Shown here piece after piece: positions 1-7,370 of a stretch of 15,350 bases of DNA; position 1 is the first letter of the stretch, and each line of letters begins with the position of its first letter. A program made the translations under genes and the position numbers. Under the pieces are notes generated by a model. That model worked only from the letters and a program-made list of their open reading frames with translations. It did no database searches and was not told the DNA's origin. Source of the stretch: DASVDK01 sp036381125 [NCBI: Thermodesulfobacteriota bacterium] (GTDB lineage Bacteria > DASVDK01); NCBI GenBank assembly GCA_036381125.1, contig DASVDK010000039.1:1-15350 (forward strand), in the 5' to 3' direction.

Positions 1-238
1 GTCGCGTCCCGATTGGCGCGCTTCGCGCGGTTGGGTGCCATCGAGGGCGTGGGCGACACGGTGAACGGTGCGCGCGTCGGCGCCTCGAACGGCGGGTCGT
101 GGGTACGAGACGCCGGCCGGCCCCGCGTACCCGCGGCACGGCGCGGTCGAGCGCCCGGCCGGGTGTGGCCGGGCGCCGCGGGTCGCCGTCCTCGACGGGG
201 CGCGGTCGGCTCTCGCCGTTGCCGGAGGCGGGGATGTC
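1..238. other. Non-coding left edge, no supported gene
   Basis: No reading frame here looks like a protein: the open frames are arginine/proline-rich low-complexity translations typical of GC-rich non-coding DNA. The one visible structure is a perfect hairpin at 151-176. A possible minus-strand start codon at 41-39 gives a 13-residue Lys/Arg-rich N-terminus that runs off the edge. It has no Shine-Dalgarno sequence, so it is not called. Confidence 0.5.
151..176. terminator. GC-rich hairpin beyond the DUF2085 gene
   Basis: Arms GCGCCCGGCC (151-160) and GGCCGGGCGC (167-176) are perfectly complementary across a 6-nt loop. It lies about 60 nt past the stop codon of the minus-strand membrane protein gene, where a transcript-ending or 3'-stabilising structure would be expected. 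There is no T-run after it, so it is not a classical intrinsic terminator. A random GC palindrome cannot be excluded. Confidence 0.3.
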
Positions 239-1231
239 TCAGGAGTCTCGCCTGGCGACCTCGACGTACGCCTCGCCCTCGGTGAACGCCTTCACCTCGG
301 CGCCCGGCGGGATGCGGCCCTCGTCTCCCTTGATGGCGAAGCCCCAGAGGGCCGACGGGAGGCAGAGGACGCCCAGCACGATTCCGGTCACGGCGGCCGT
401 CGAGCCGCTGTCACGCCCCTCGGCCTCCTGCCTGGCGCTCAGGGGGATGAGCTGGCCGTCGACGGCCTCGACGTCCGAAACGTAGACCTCGAGCCGCCCG
501 GGGGTCCCCCAGCCCGATCGCGGCTGCACCTTCGTGACGCGTGCGGTCGCCCGGGCCCCGGCCGCGATGACGACCCGGCCGTCGACCTTCACGTCGCGTA
601 GCACCCGGAGCGGAATGCTCTGGCCCTCGGACACCGACTCGCTGCTCACCACGTCGGGAAACACGAGGAAGACCGGAGTGCCGCCCCTGAGCGTCACCCG
701 GCCGCTCTCGGCCGCGAACGTCGCGGGCACCGCCGCCGTCGTCGCCAGGACCGCCGCGAGCGCGGCGGCGGCCGCCCGCCGCGCCACGACGGGCGCCGCG
801 GCCGCGAGCGCGAGCCGCACGAGGCCGACGCCGGCCAGCAGGCCGGTCGCGCACCGGCTCGCGTTCGTGCTGGTCCAGAGCCCGACGAGCTGGCCCGTCC
901 CGTCGACGACGAGCGGCGCGATGAGGAGCAGGGCGGCGCCGAGCGGAACGCGGGCGAGCCGCACGCGGGACTCCCGGTGCCACAGGGCAAGCCCGCCGGC
1001 CAGGGCGGCCGCGGCCAGCAGCGTGAACGTCCGGACGCAGAGGCCGAGGTTGCTTCCCATGAGGAACCAGGACCGGGACGGCCGCTGGTGGCAGACGAGG
1101 GCGAGGACCCCGTAGAGCGTCGAGGCGAGCGGCGAGCGGTGCGCCTCGAGCAGCGGCGCCGCGACGGCGGCGATCACCAGGGTCGCCGAGACGGCGACGG
1201 CCGCCCCGGCGATGTGGACGCGAACGGACAT
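239..1231 (-). CDS. DUF2085-like membrane protein fused to an extracytoplasmic domain
   Basis: The protein is about 330 aa from the ATG at 1231. An ATG two codons earlier (1237) abuts the GGGAGG ribosome site with no spacing, whereas 1231 has 6 nt, so 1231 is preferred. Residues 6-150 contain several hydrophobic segments and the DUF2085 signatures: CHQRPSRSW near residue 47, LCVRT near 65, and PLVVDGTGQLVG with STNASRCATGLL around 107-132. The usual second Cys of the family's CxRC element is Thr here. A hydrophobic Ala-rich stretch (about 152-173) resembles an internal signal peptide. It is followed by a beta-rich region with GGTPVFLVF, VDGRVVIAAGA and AVDGQLIPL, a second hydrophobic segment near 280-300, and IPPGAEVKAF near the end. 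The function of both halves is unknown. The gene lies 73 nt downstream of korB on the same strand and may be read with it. Naming the second domain would need a profile search. Confidence 0.75.
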   Translation of the reverse strand: MSVRVHIAGAAVAVSATLVIAAVAAPLLEAHRSPLASTLYGVLALVCHQRPSRSWFLMGSNLGLCVRTFTLLAAAALAGGLALWHRESRVRLARVPLGAALLLIAPLVVDGTGQLVGLWTSTNASRCATGLLAGVGLVRLALAAAAPVVARRAAAAALAAVLATTAAVPATFAAESGRVTLRGGTPVFLVFPDVVSSESVSEGQSIPLRVLRDVKVDGRVVIAAGARATARVTKVQPRSGWGTPGRLEVYVSDVEAVDGQLIPLSARQEAEGRDSGSTAAVTGIVLGVLCLPSALWGFAIKGDEGRIPPGAEVKAFTEGEAYVEVARRDS

Positions 1232-1237
1232 GAGCAT

Positions 1238-1254
1238 CCTCCCGAAGTGGGAGG
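1238..1254 (-). promoter_or_regulatory. Hairpin sequestering the ribosome binding site
   Basis: On the minus strand the leader reads CCTCCC-ACTTC-GGGAGG directly before ATGCTCATG. The GGGAGG that serves as Shine-Dalgarno for the ATG at 1231 is completely paired in a 6-bp stem with a 5-nt loop. Such a stem would lower translation on any transcript carrying it whole, for example readthrough from korB. A -10-like TAGGAA (1262-1257) would instead start transcripts inside the stem and free the site. The inverted repeat is directly visible; the regulatory role is inferred. Confidence 0.45.
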
Positions 1255-1304
1255 CGTTCCTAGCCCGATCGCGCCCGTCTCGTCCAGCGAAAAATCGTGA
1301 AGCG

Positions 1305-2348
1305 CTAGTTGCGGCTCTGGTCGGGCACGGTCCAGACGTCCCCCTCGCGCATGAGCTGCGCGAGGTCGCCCGGGCCCTTCCGGGCGATCTCGGCGTCGAT
1401 CTGCGCCCTCACGCCGCTCTCGAAGGTGGGCTGCTCGATGCGGCGGAAGACGCCGATCGGCGTGGGGAAGCCGGGCCCCTGCATCTGCGAGAGGAGGAAG
1501 GCGTAGGCCGGGTTCCGGCGCGTCTCGTCCCAGACGAGCACGTCCTGCTCGGTGACGCCGTCGACGCCGATCTCCACCACCTCAAGGTCGACGCCGTTCA
1601 GCCGGATCCCCTTCTTGCGGTCCTTCCCGAAGAGGAGCGGCTGGCCGTGACGGAGCTGGAGGGTCGCCTCGTCGCGCCGGTCCTTCTCGGTGAGCGACGC
1701 CCACGCCTTGTCGTTGAAGATGTTGCAGTTCTGGAAGATCTCGACGTAGGCCGAGCCCGGGTGGGCCGCGGCGCGCCGGAGCGTCTCCTTCAGGTGGTCC
1801 ACGAAGACGTCGACCGACCGCGCCACGAAGGTGGCGCCGGCGCCCAGGGCGACCGAGATGGGGTTGAAGGGGTTGTCGACCGAGCCGTACGGCGTGGACT
1901 TGGTCTTCTTGCCCGCCTCGGAGGTGGGCGAGTACTGCCCCTTCGTGAGGCCGTAGATCCGGTTGTTGAACATGAGGATCTTCAGGCCGACGTTGCGGCG
2001 GAGCGCGTGGATCAGGTGGTTGCCGCCGATCGACAGGGCGTCGCCGTCGCCGGTGATCACCCAGACGGCGAGGTCGGGGCGCGTCACCTTGAGCCCGGTC
2101 GCGATCGCCGGCGCCCGCCCGTGGATCGAGTGGAACCCGTATGTGTTCATGTAGTACGGGAAGCGCGACGAGCAGCCGATGCCCGACACCACGACGAACT
2201 TCTCGCGCGGGATGCCGAGTTCGGGCATGACGGTCTGCACGGCCGAGAGGATGGCGTAGTCCCCGCACCCGGGGCACCAGCGGACCTCCTGGTCGGTCTG
2301 GAAGTCCTTCTTCGTGAGCTTCGCCGGCGTCGGTGTCTCAACGGCCAT
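1305..2348 (-). CDS. korB: 2-oxoacid:ferredoxin oxidoreductase, beta subunit
   Basis: This is the thiamine-diphosphate-binding subunit of a 2-oxoacid:ferredoxin oxidoreductase, most like the 2-oxoglutarate type (KorAB). With the alpha subunit it oxidatively decarboxylates a 2-oxoacid to the acyl-CoA and reduces ferredoxin, in the cytoplasm. The 347-aa length is normal for KorB. Four cysteines at 25, 28 (WCPGCGDY), 59 (GIGCSS) and 208 (QNCNIF) match the ligands of the subunit's [4Fe-4S] cluster. The thiamine-diphosphate/Mg site is GDGDALSIGGNH (100-111) with N128-N129. The ATG at 2348 has GGAGG 9 nt upstream, inside the end of korA. The two genes overlap by 11 bp, indicating translational coupling. 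Substrate choice (2-oxoglutarate, pyruvate or branched 2-oxoacid) cannot be fixed from motifs alone. Confidence 0.95.
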   Translation of the reverse strand: MAVETPTPAKLTKKDFQTDQEVRWCPGCGDYAILSAVQTVMPELGIPREKFVVVSGIGCSSRFPYYMNTYGFHSIHGRAPAIATGLKVTRPDLAVWVITGDGDALSIGGNHLIHALRRNVGLKILMFNNRIYGLTKGQYSPTSEAGKKTKSTPYGSVDNPFNPISVALGAGATFVARSVDVFVDHLKETLRRAAAHPGSAYVEIFQNCNIFNDKAWASLTEKDRRDEATLQLRHGQPLLFGKDRKKGIRLNGVDLEVVEIGVDGVTEQDVLVWDETRRNPAYAFLLSQMQGPGFPTPIGVFRRIEQPTFESGVRAQIDAEIARKGPGDLAQLMREGDVWTVPDQSRN

Positions 2349-4212
2349 TGCGCGAGGCCTCCAGGATCTGCCGCGCCCGATCGGCGATGTTCTGGCGCGT
2401 GAAGGGCTTCCCCTGCACCTTGCTGTAGCCGACGATCGGCTTGAGGTATTTCGCGCGCAGGAGCATGGCGAGCTGTCCCATGTTCATCTCGGGCACGAGG
2501 ACCGTCTCGAAGCGGCCGAGCACGTCGCCGAGGTTACGCGGGAACGGGTTGAGGTAACGCAGGTGGGCGCGGCTCACCCTGTACCCGTCGGCGCGCAGCG
2601 CCTCGACCGCGCCGGTGACGGCGCCCCGCGTGCTCCCCCAGCCGAGGACGAGGAGCGGGCCGCCGCCCGGGTCGCCGTGCACCTCGATGTCGGGGATCTC
2701 GGACGCGATCCGCTCGACCTTCTCGGCCCTGAGGCTCACCATCGTCTCGTGGTTGCGCGGATCGTAGGAGATGTTGCCGGTGCGGTCGGCCTTCTCGAGG
2801 CCCCCCACCCGGTGCTCGAGCCCCGGCGTCCCCGGGATGGCCCACGGCCGTGCGAGCGTCGTCTCGTCGCGCAGGTAGGGGAGGAATCCCTTCGGGTCCG
2901 ACGCGAACGTCGGCCGCAGGTCGGGCAGCCGCTCGAGGTCGGGCAGGAGCCACGGCTCCGACGAGTTGGCGAGGTACCCGTCGGACAGGAGCACGACCGG
3001 CGTCATGTACCGCATGGCGAGCCGGCAGGCCTCGATCGCCGTCTCGAAGCAGTCGGCCGGCGACGAGGCGGCGAGGACCGGGATGGACGAGTCGCCGTGA
3101 CGGCCGAACATGGCCATGAGGAGGTCGGCCTGCTCGGTCTTGGTCGGCATGCCGGTGGAGGGGCCGGCGCGCTGGATGTCGCAGATCACGAGCGGCAGCT
3201 CGACCGCGGTCGCGAGCCCCACGGCCTCCGACTTGAGGCACATGCCGGGGCCCGACGTGGCGGTGACGGCGAGGGTGCCGCCGTAGGCGGCGCCGATGGC
3301 GGCGCAGACGGCGGCGATCTCGTCCTCGGCCTGGAACGTGATGACGTTGAACGCCTTGTGCTGCGCCAGCTCGTGCAGCAGGTCGGAGGCCGGCGTGATC
3401 GGATAGGCGCCGAGGAAGAGCGGCAGCCCCGCCTGGCGTGCCGCCGCGATGAGCCCGAGCGCCAGGGCCGTGCTGCCGTGGATGTTGCGGTAGAGGCCCG
3501 GCTCGAGCTTCGCGGGGTGCACCTCGTAGGTGATCTGGAAGAGCTCGGTCGCCTCGCAGTAGGCGCGCCCGGCCTTGAGCGCGCGGACGTTCGCCTCGGC
3601 GAGGGCCGGCTTCGCGCCGAACTTCTTCTGGACCCACGCGAGCGTCGGCTCCATCGGGCGGTTGAAGAGCCAGTACATCATCCCGAGGGCGAAGAAGTTC
3701 TTGCAGCGGTCCTGGCTCTTCGTGTCGAGCCCGAGGCCCTCGAGGGCGCGCCGCGTGAGGGTCGTCAGCTCGACCTTGAAGAGCCGGAACCGGTCGAGGC
3801 TGCCGTCCTCGAGCGGGTTCGCCGGGTAGGCCGCCTTCTTGAGGTTCTGCTCGGTGAACTCGTCGGTGTTCACGACCAGGACGCCGTTGGGCTTCAGGTC
3901 GGCGATGTTGACCTTGAGGGCGGCCGGGTTCATCGCCACGAGCACGTCGAGCTGGTCGCCGGGCGTGTAGATCCGGTGGTCCGCGATGTGCACCTGGAAG
4001 CCCGAGACGCCGGGGAGCGTGCCCGCCGGCGCCCGGATCTCGGCCGGGAAGTCGGGCAGGGTCGACAGGTCGTTGCCGACGAGCGCGGAGGTGGTCGTGA
4101 ACTGGTCGCCCGTGAGCTGCATGCCGTCGCCGGAGTCGCCGGCGAACCGGATGACGACCTCGTCGAGGATCTCGTGGGACTGGTGGCGCGGGGTGTCGAT
4201 CGTCGTGGTCAT
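2338..4212 (-). CDS. korA: 2-oxoacid:ferredoxin oxidoreductase, fused gamma/alpha subunit
   Basis: This is the partner of KorB (624 aa). The N-terminal gamma-type domain (about 18-195) begins with FAGDSGDGMQLTG and binds CoA in this family. The alpha pyrimidine-binding domain (about 247-430) carries YPITPASD (270-277), the glutamate-rich QAEDEIAA (294-301), TSGPG (319-323) and RAGPSTGMPTKTEQADL (349-365). The C-terminal third is the transketolase-C-like domain. This gamma-alpha order is typical of two-subunit KorAB enzymes rather than single-chain pyruvate synthases. The ATG at 4212 is preceded by GAAGGG with about 6 nt spacing. No ferredoxin gene is adjacent, so electrons must go to a carrier encoded elsewhere. 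A likely extended -10 promoter lies at 4284-4292. The enzyme would serve a ferredoxin-linked TCA step, oxidative or reductive. Confidence 0.95.
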   Translation of the reverse strand: MTTTIDTPRHQSHEILDEVVIRFAGDSGDGMQLTGDQFTTTSALVGNDLSTLPDFPAEIRAPAGTLPGVSGFQVHIADHRIYTPGDQLDVLVAMNPAALKVNIADLKPNGVLVVNTDEFTEQNLKKAAYPANPLEDGSLDRFRLFKVELTTLTRRALEGLGLDTKSQDRCKNFFALGMMYWLFNRPMEPTLAWVQKKFGAKPALAEANVRALKAGRAYCEATELFQITYEVHPAKLEPGLYRNIHGSTALALGLIAAARQAGLPLFLGAYPITPASDLLHELAQHKAFNVITFQAEDEIAAVCAAIGAAYGGTLAVTATSGPGMCLKSEAVGLATAVELPLVICDIQRAGPSTGMPTKTEQADLLMAMFGRHGDSSIPVLAASSPADCFETAIEACRLAMRYMTPVVLLSDGYLANSSEPWLLPDLERLPDLRPTFASDPKGFLPYLRDETTLARPWAIPGTPGLEHRVGGLEKADRTGNISYDPRNHETMVSLRAEKVERIASEIPDIEVHGDPGGGPLLVLGWGSTRGAVTGAVEALRADGYRVSRAHLRYLNPFPRNLGDVLGRFETVLVPEMNMGQLAMLLRAKYLKPIVGYSKVQGKPFTRQNIADRARQILEASRNGR

Positions 4213-4283
4213 GCGTGACCCTTCACATGCCGGCCGTCGGCCGTGCCCGGGTGCTTCGGCTGGTCTCCGAGGGTGTCCGTCTG

Positions 4284-4292
4284 TTTATAGCA
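4284..4292 (-). promoter_or_regulatory. Extended -10 promoter candidate for korAB
   Basis: On the minus strand TGCTATAAA matches the extended -10 consensus (TGnTATAAT, one mismatch). It stands out as the only AT-rich island in the gap. No good -35 is seen at 17-18 bp, which extended -10 promoters can tolerate. The predicted leader to the korA ATG at 4212 is about 65 nt. Confidence 0.4.
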
Positions 4293-4313
4293 AACGGCGT
4301 ACGAGAGAAGGGC

Positions 4314-4343
4314 GGCCCCGGCGGAGGCCACCCCGCCGGGGCC
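4314..4343. repeat. 11-bp perfect inverted repeat between divergent korA and amidohydrolase
   Basis: Arms GGCCCCGGCGG (4314-4324) and CCGCCGGGGCC (4333-4343) are perfectly complementary with an 8-nt loop. It sits upstream of the korA promoter candidate and 127 bp before the amidohydrolase start. It could be an operator, an RNA hairpin in a long leader, or a transcription insulator. There is no T-run on either side. Confidence 0.4.
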
Positions 4344-4469
4344 GAATGATGAGGAGGAGGACGGCGAAGCGGCGCCGTGCCGGCTACCATCGCGGCACGG
4401 ACCGTATGTGAAGAGAACCGCGCCGGTCCGGTTTCGGTTCCCGCGCCCGCTCCCGCGCAGGAGGGCCCC

Positions 4470-5774
4470 ATGGTCCCGCACCCCCCGCACCACCTCGTCC
4501 TCGAGCCGGACCTCCTGTACACCGGCGGCAGCCTCAGGTCCGGCCTCGCGCTCACCCTCGCGGGCGGCCGCATCGTGGAGGTGGGCCGGGCAGACGGCCG
4601 CGGGACGCGCCTCCCCGGGCGCGCCCTCCTGCCGGGCACCGTGAACGCCCACAACCACGCCTTCCAGTCGCTCGTGCGCGGGTTCGGCGACGACCTCGCC
4701 TTCGCCGACTGGCGCGATCAGGGGATCTACCGCTACTCGCTCGGCCTCGGCCCGGCGGAGGTGTACGTCGGCGCCCTCTTCGCCTTCGGCGAGATGCTGA
4801 CGTACGGGGTGACAACGGTGGCCGACTTCTTCTACCTGCACGACCAGGGGAACGACAATGCGCACGCCGTGATCCGCGCGGCGCGCGACCTCGGCATCCG
4901 CCTGGTGCTCGCGCGCGCCTTCTACGACTGGCCGCGCGGGCCGGCCAAGTACCGCGAGACGCCCGACGACGCCGCGCGGCGCTGCCTCGAGCTGGCGCGG
5001 TCGGTCGCCGGCGACCCGCTCGTCGCCGTGCATCCCGCGCCCCACAGCCCGCACGCCGCCTCGCCCGCCATGGTCGAGGCGGGCGCCGCCGTCTCGGCCG
5101 AGACCGGGGCGCCCCTGCACGTGCACTGCGCGGAGGCGCCGTACGAGGTCGAGCAGACGAGGGCCGAGCACGGCACCACGCCGCTGCGCTACCTCGACCG
5201 CCACGGCGCCGTGACCTCGCGCACCCTCGTCGTGCACGGCTGCTGGCTCGACGACGGCGAGTGGGCGCTGCTCGGCCGCGCAGGCGGCAAGCTGGCCTAC
5301 AACCCGTCGAGCAACATGTTCCTCGGCGACGGCATCACGCCGCTCCGCAAGGCGATCGCGGCCGGGGTGACCGTGGCCCTCGGCACCGACGGCGGCTGCT
5401 CGAACAACCAGGTGAGCGTCTTCGGCGAGATGCGCATGGCCGCCCTCCTCCAGAAGGTGGCCGCGCTCGACTCGACCGCCATGACGGCGGCGGAGGTGTT
5501 CCGGATGGGCACCGAGGGGGGCGGGACGGCGCTGGCCCTGCCGGTCGGCCGCCTCGAGGCCGGCTACCGGGCCGACCTCGTCACCGTCGACCTCGACCAC
5601 CTGTCGATGCTCCCGCCCCAGCGCGCGGCAAACCACCTCGTCTACGCCCTCGACCCGCGGGCGATCCGCGAGGTGTACGTCGAGGGGCGCTGCGTCTACG
5701 CCGACGGCGACCTCACCGGCGTGCCGCGCGCGCGGATCGCGGAGGAGGTCAGGCGGGTGACGAGGGGGTGGTAG
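4470..5774 (+). CDS. Metal-dependent amidohydrolase, deaminase type (AtzA/TrzN/HutF-like)
   Basis: This 434-aa enzyme belongs to the amidohydrolase superfamily, cytosine-deaminase-like branch, and probably hydrolytically deaminates or deiminates a small N-containing compound in the cytoplasm. The ATG at 4470 follows AGGAGGG at 5 nt. The frame is open 31 codons further upstream, but without a site and with low-complexity sequence. The beta-barrel metal site is complete: HNH (H61, H63) after LLPGTVNA, the HxxE pair H219/E222 in HVHCAE, H256 in VVHGCWLDD, and D307 in LGTDGGCSNN. The HAFQ run after the HxH motif and the downstream WRD/IYRYSL segment recall formimidoylglutamate deiminase, but no histidine-utilisation gene is nearby. 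Substrate is therefore unassigned; triazine, guanine-like or formimino substrates are all possible. The gene diverges from korA and faces the ABM-domain gene. Confidence 0.88.
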   Translation: MVPHPPHHLVLEPDLLYTGGSLRSGLALTLAGGRIVEVGRADGRGTRLPGRALLPGTVNAHNHAFQSLVRGFGDDLAFADWRDQGIYRYSLGLGPAEVYVGALFAFGEMLTYGVTTVADFFYLHDQGNDNAHAVIRAARDLGIRLVLARAFYDWPRGPAKYRETPDDAARRCLELARSVAGDPLVAVHPAPHSPHAASPAMVEAGAAVSAETGAPLHVHCAEAPYEVEQTRAEHGTTPLRYLDRHGAVTSRTLVVHGCWLDDGEWALLGRAGGKLAYNPSSNMFLGDGITPLRKAIAAGVTVALGTDGGCSNNQVSVFGEMRMAALLQKVAALDSTAMTAAEVFRMGTEGGGTALALPVGRLEAGYRADLVTVDLDHLSMLPPQRAANHLVYALDPRAIREVYVEGRCVYADGDLTGVPRARIAEEVRRVTRGW

Positions 5775-5949
5775 TCGCACGGTCCGCGTTCGTTGGTCCT
5801 CGCGCATGCCTGCTTGCGCTCCCACGAACCTGCGGCTGCGCAGGACGACCGCTTGCAGGCCGGTCTCCGGTCGGGAGGGCCGCGTGATGGCTCGCCGGCC
5901 GATTCGGGCGACCGATTCGCCGGGAGCTGCCTGGTGCACCCCCCGCTCG
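5775..5949. other. Convergent intergenic gap, no gene seen
   Basis: The gap separates the tail ends of the amidohydrolase and the ABM-domain gene. It holds a small stem, CCTGCG-GCTG-CGCAGG (5829-5844), and a CCGATTCG sequence repeated twice around 5900-5921. Neither is followed by a T-run, so termination is not clearly encoded. Open frames across it are shadows with no recognisable protein character. Confidence 0.5.
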
Positions 5950-6411
5950 CTAGCCGGTGCGGATCGCGCGATGACCGATACGCTCGGGTCGTGCACCCGC
6001 GAGGGCGATGGGGTGCGAGCGGTGCGCCGCCGAGAAGAACGCGAAGTCCCCGCGCACCGGTTGCCAGACCTGGATCTGCCGGGGCTCCCGGAGGATCTCG
6101 GGGAGCCGAGCCCAGTAGGCCTTCCGGTACTCGCGATGGACCTGGACTCGTAACAGGTCGTCGCGGTCCGCCCAGGTCTCGTACAACATGAAGCGGGTCG
6201 AGTCCTCGGGGTCCCGGTGGAGCACGGCGTTGACGAACGTCGCTTCGTGCCGCATGGCGTCGGGCACCGGCGTGACCAGGCGGAGGAACTCCTCCTCGTA
6301 GCCGGGCTTGACGTGGATGGACACGACGACGACGGCCTCGGGGCCCCGGTCGCCTGCTCCAGGGGCCGCCGCCTCGCTCGCGCCTGCCTTCGGTACCGTG
6401 CGTCCGTTCAC
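5950..6411 (-). CDS. Antibiotic-biosynthesis-monooxygenase (ABM) domain protein
   Basis: Residues about 30-125 of this 153-aa protein form an ABM-type ferredoxin-like fold. VVVVSIHVKPGYEEEFL is strand 1 and helix 1, FMLYETWADRDDL is the central strand and turn, and a His-containing helix VQVHREYRKAY follows. ABM proteins are small dimeric cytoplasmic enzymes; members include cofactor-free quinol-type monooxygenases, YgiN-like proteins and haem-degrading relatives. The chosen start is GTG at 6411, which has GGGAGG exactly 5 nt upstream. An ATG at 6489 would add 26 residues of Arg-rich low complexity. The first ~28 residues and the C-terminal ~28 lie outside the domain and look disordered. It lies 95 bp after the CitE-like gene, same strand, so it may belong to that operon or have its own promoter. 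Substrate unknown. Confidence 0.8.
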   Translation of the reverse strand: MNGRTVPKAGASEAAAPGAGDRGPEAVVVVSIHVKPGYEEEFLRLVTPVPDAMRHEATFVNAVLHRDPEDSTRFMLYETWADRDDLLRVQVHREYRKAYWARLPEILREPRQIQVWQPVRGDFAFFSAAHRSHPIALAGARPERIGHRAIRTG

Positions 6412-6506
6412 CGGGACCTCCCGCGCTCGATGGCCGACGGTCCGATCGTGCCGAGGCGCCGGGGTGCGCGCAATGACCCGGCAGGTCATGCCGGGGCGGG
6501 AACGCG

Positions 6507-7370
6507 CTAGCGCGCGCCGGCGCCCGCCCGCGCCAGCACCCGCTTCGCCCGCTCGTAGACCGGCACGTCGATCATCCGGCCGTCGACCGAGGCGGCGCCG
6601 CGGCCTTCGGCGAGGGCTGCGTCGTAGGCCGCGACGACACGGCCGGCCCAGTCCACCTCCGCCGGGGAGGGGGCGAAGGCGGCGTTGAGGACCGGCACCT
6701 GCGCCGGGTGGATGCAGGGCGAGCCGAGGAAGCCCACGCTCCGGGCGTGGCGGGCGACGGCGGCGAACGCCTCGGCGTCGCGGAACTCGGCGATCGAGCC
6801 GGCCAGGCCGAGCGGGGCGAGGCCGGCGGCACGCGCGGCGATCGTCACGAGCTGGGCCGGGACCGCGAGCGTCTCCGGCTTCGGCTCCACCTCCATCGCG
6901 GCGGCGAAGTCCTCGCTGCCGAAGGCGAGCGCCGCGAGGCGCCCGTCCGCGCGCGCGATCGCCTCGGCGTGAAGGAGGCCGGCCGGCGTCTCGACGACCG
7001 GCACGAGCACCGTGGGCGGGCCGCTGCGGCCGCTCGACCGCTCCGCCGCCTCCACGGCCCGCGCCACCGCGCGCACCTCGTCGGCCGACTCCACCTTGGG
7101 GATCACGAGCCCGGCGACGTGCGGCCCCACCGCGGCGACGATGTCGTCGCCGGTGAGCGGCCCCGGGTGGTTGACGCGCACGAAGGTCGGCACCCCCTTC
7201 GCGGCGATCTCGGCCGCCGCGCCGCGCACGGCCGCCCGGGCGCGCGCCTTGGCCGTCGGCGCGATCGAGTCCTCGAGGTCGAGGATCACGGCGTCGGCTC
7301 CGCGGGTGTGGGCCTTCGCGATGAAGCGCTCCTCCAGGACGGGCACGAAGAGCATGGAGCGGTAGGTCAT
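6507..7370 (-). CDS. HpcH/HpaI-aldolase / CitE-like CoA-ester lyase
   Basis: This 287-aa protein is from the citrate-lyase beta / malyl-CoA lyase superfamily (TIM barrel, Mg-dependent), which splits or forms 3-hydroxyacyl-CoA thioesters. Family hallmarks are SMLFVP at the N-terminus, DAVILDLEDSI (26-36), the substrate arginine in FVRVN (R65), the metal ligands E127 (VPVVETPAG) and D154 (FGSEDF), and the C-terminal GSPCIHPAQV loop. Its ATG overlaps the TGA of the CoA-transferase gene as ATGA. GGAGG lies about 10 nt upstream. The pairing suggests that the transferase makes the CoA ester and this enzyme cleaves it, as in citramalyl-CoA or malyl-CoA routes. True citrate lyase is unlikely because no CitF/CitD is present. 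Exact substrate is inferred only. Confidence 0.9.
   Translation of the reverse strand: MTYRSMLFVPVLEERFIAKAHTRGADAVILDLEDSIAPTAKARARAAVRGAAAEIAAKGVPTFVRVNHPGPLTGDDIVAAVGPHVAGLVIPKVESADEVRAVARAVEAAERSSGRSGPPTVLVPVVETPAGLLHAEAIARADGRLAALAFGSEDFAAAMEVEPKPETLAVPAQLVTIAARAAGLAPLGLAGSIAEFRDAEAFAAVARHARSVGFLGSPCIHPAQVPVLNAAFAPSPAEVDWAGRVVAAYDAALAEGRGAASVDGRMIDVPVYERAKRVLARAGAGAR

Noticed and set aside
1-41. Possible minus-strand gene start (ATG at 41) with a Lys/Arg-rich N-terminus running off the edge
   Set aside because: There are only 13 codons, no ribosome site and no promoter, so it cannot be supported from this window.
1212-2402. 396-aa plus-strand frame opposite korB
   Set aside because: It is an antisense shadow of korB, with repetitive Arg/Asp/Val-rich composition.
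2314-4218. 634-aa plus-strand open frame opposite korA
   Set aside because: It is exactly antisense to a well-conserved enzyme gene, has Arg/Glu/Val/Leu-rich low-complexity sequence with no domain, and is the expected by-product of very GC-rich codon usage.
4209-5996. 595-aa minus-strand frame opposite the amidohydrolase
   Set aside because: It is antisense to a gene with a complete metal site and has no recognisable motif.
6409-6489. 26-residue N-terminal extension of the ABM-domain protein (ATG at 6489)
   Set aside because: The GTG at 6411 has GGGAGG at ideal 5-nt spacing and the extension is Arg/Thr-rich low complexity.
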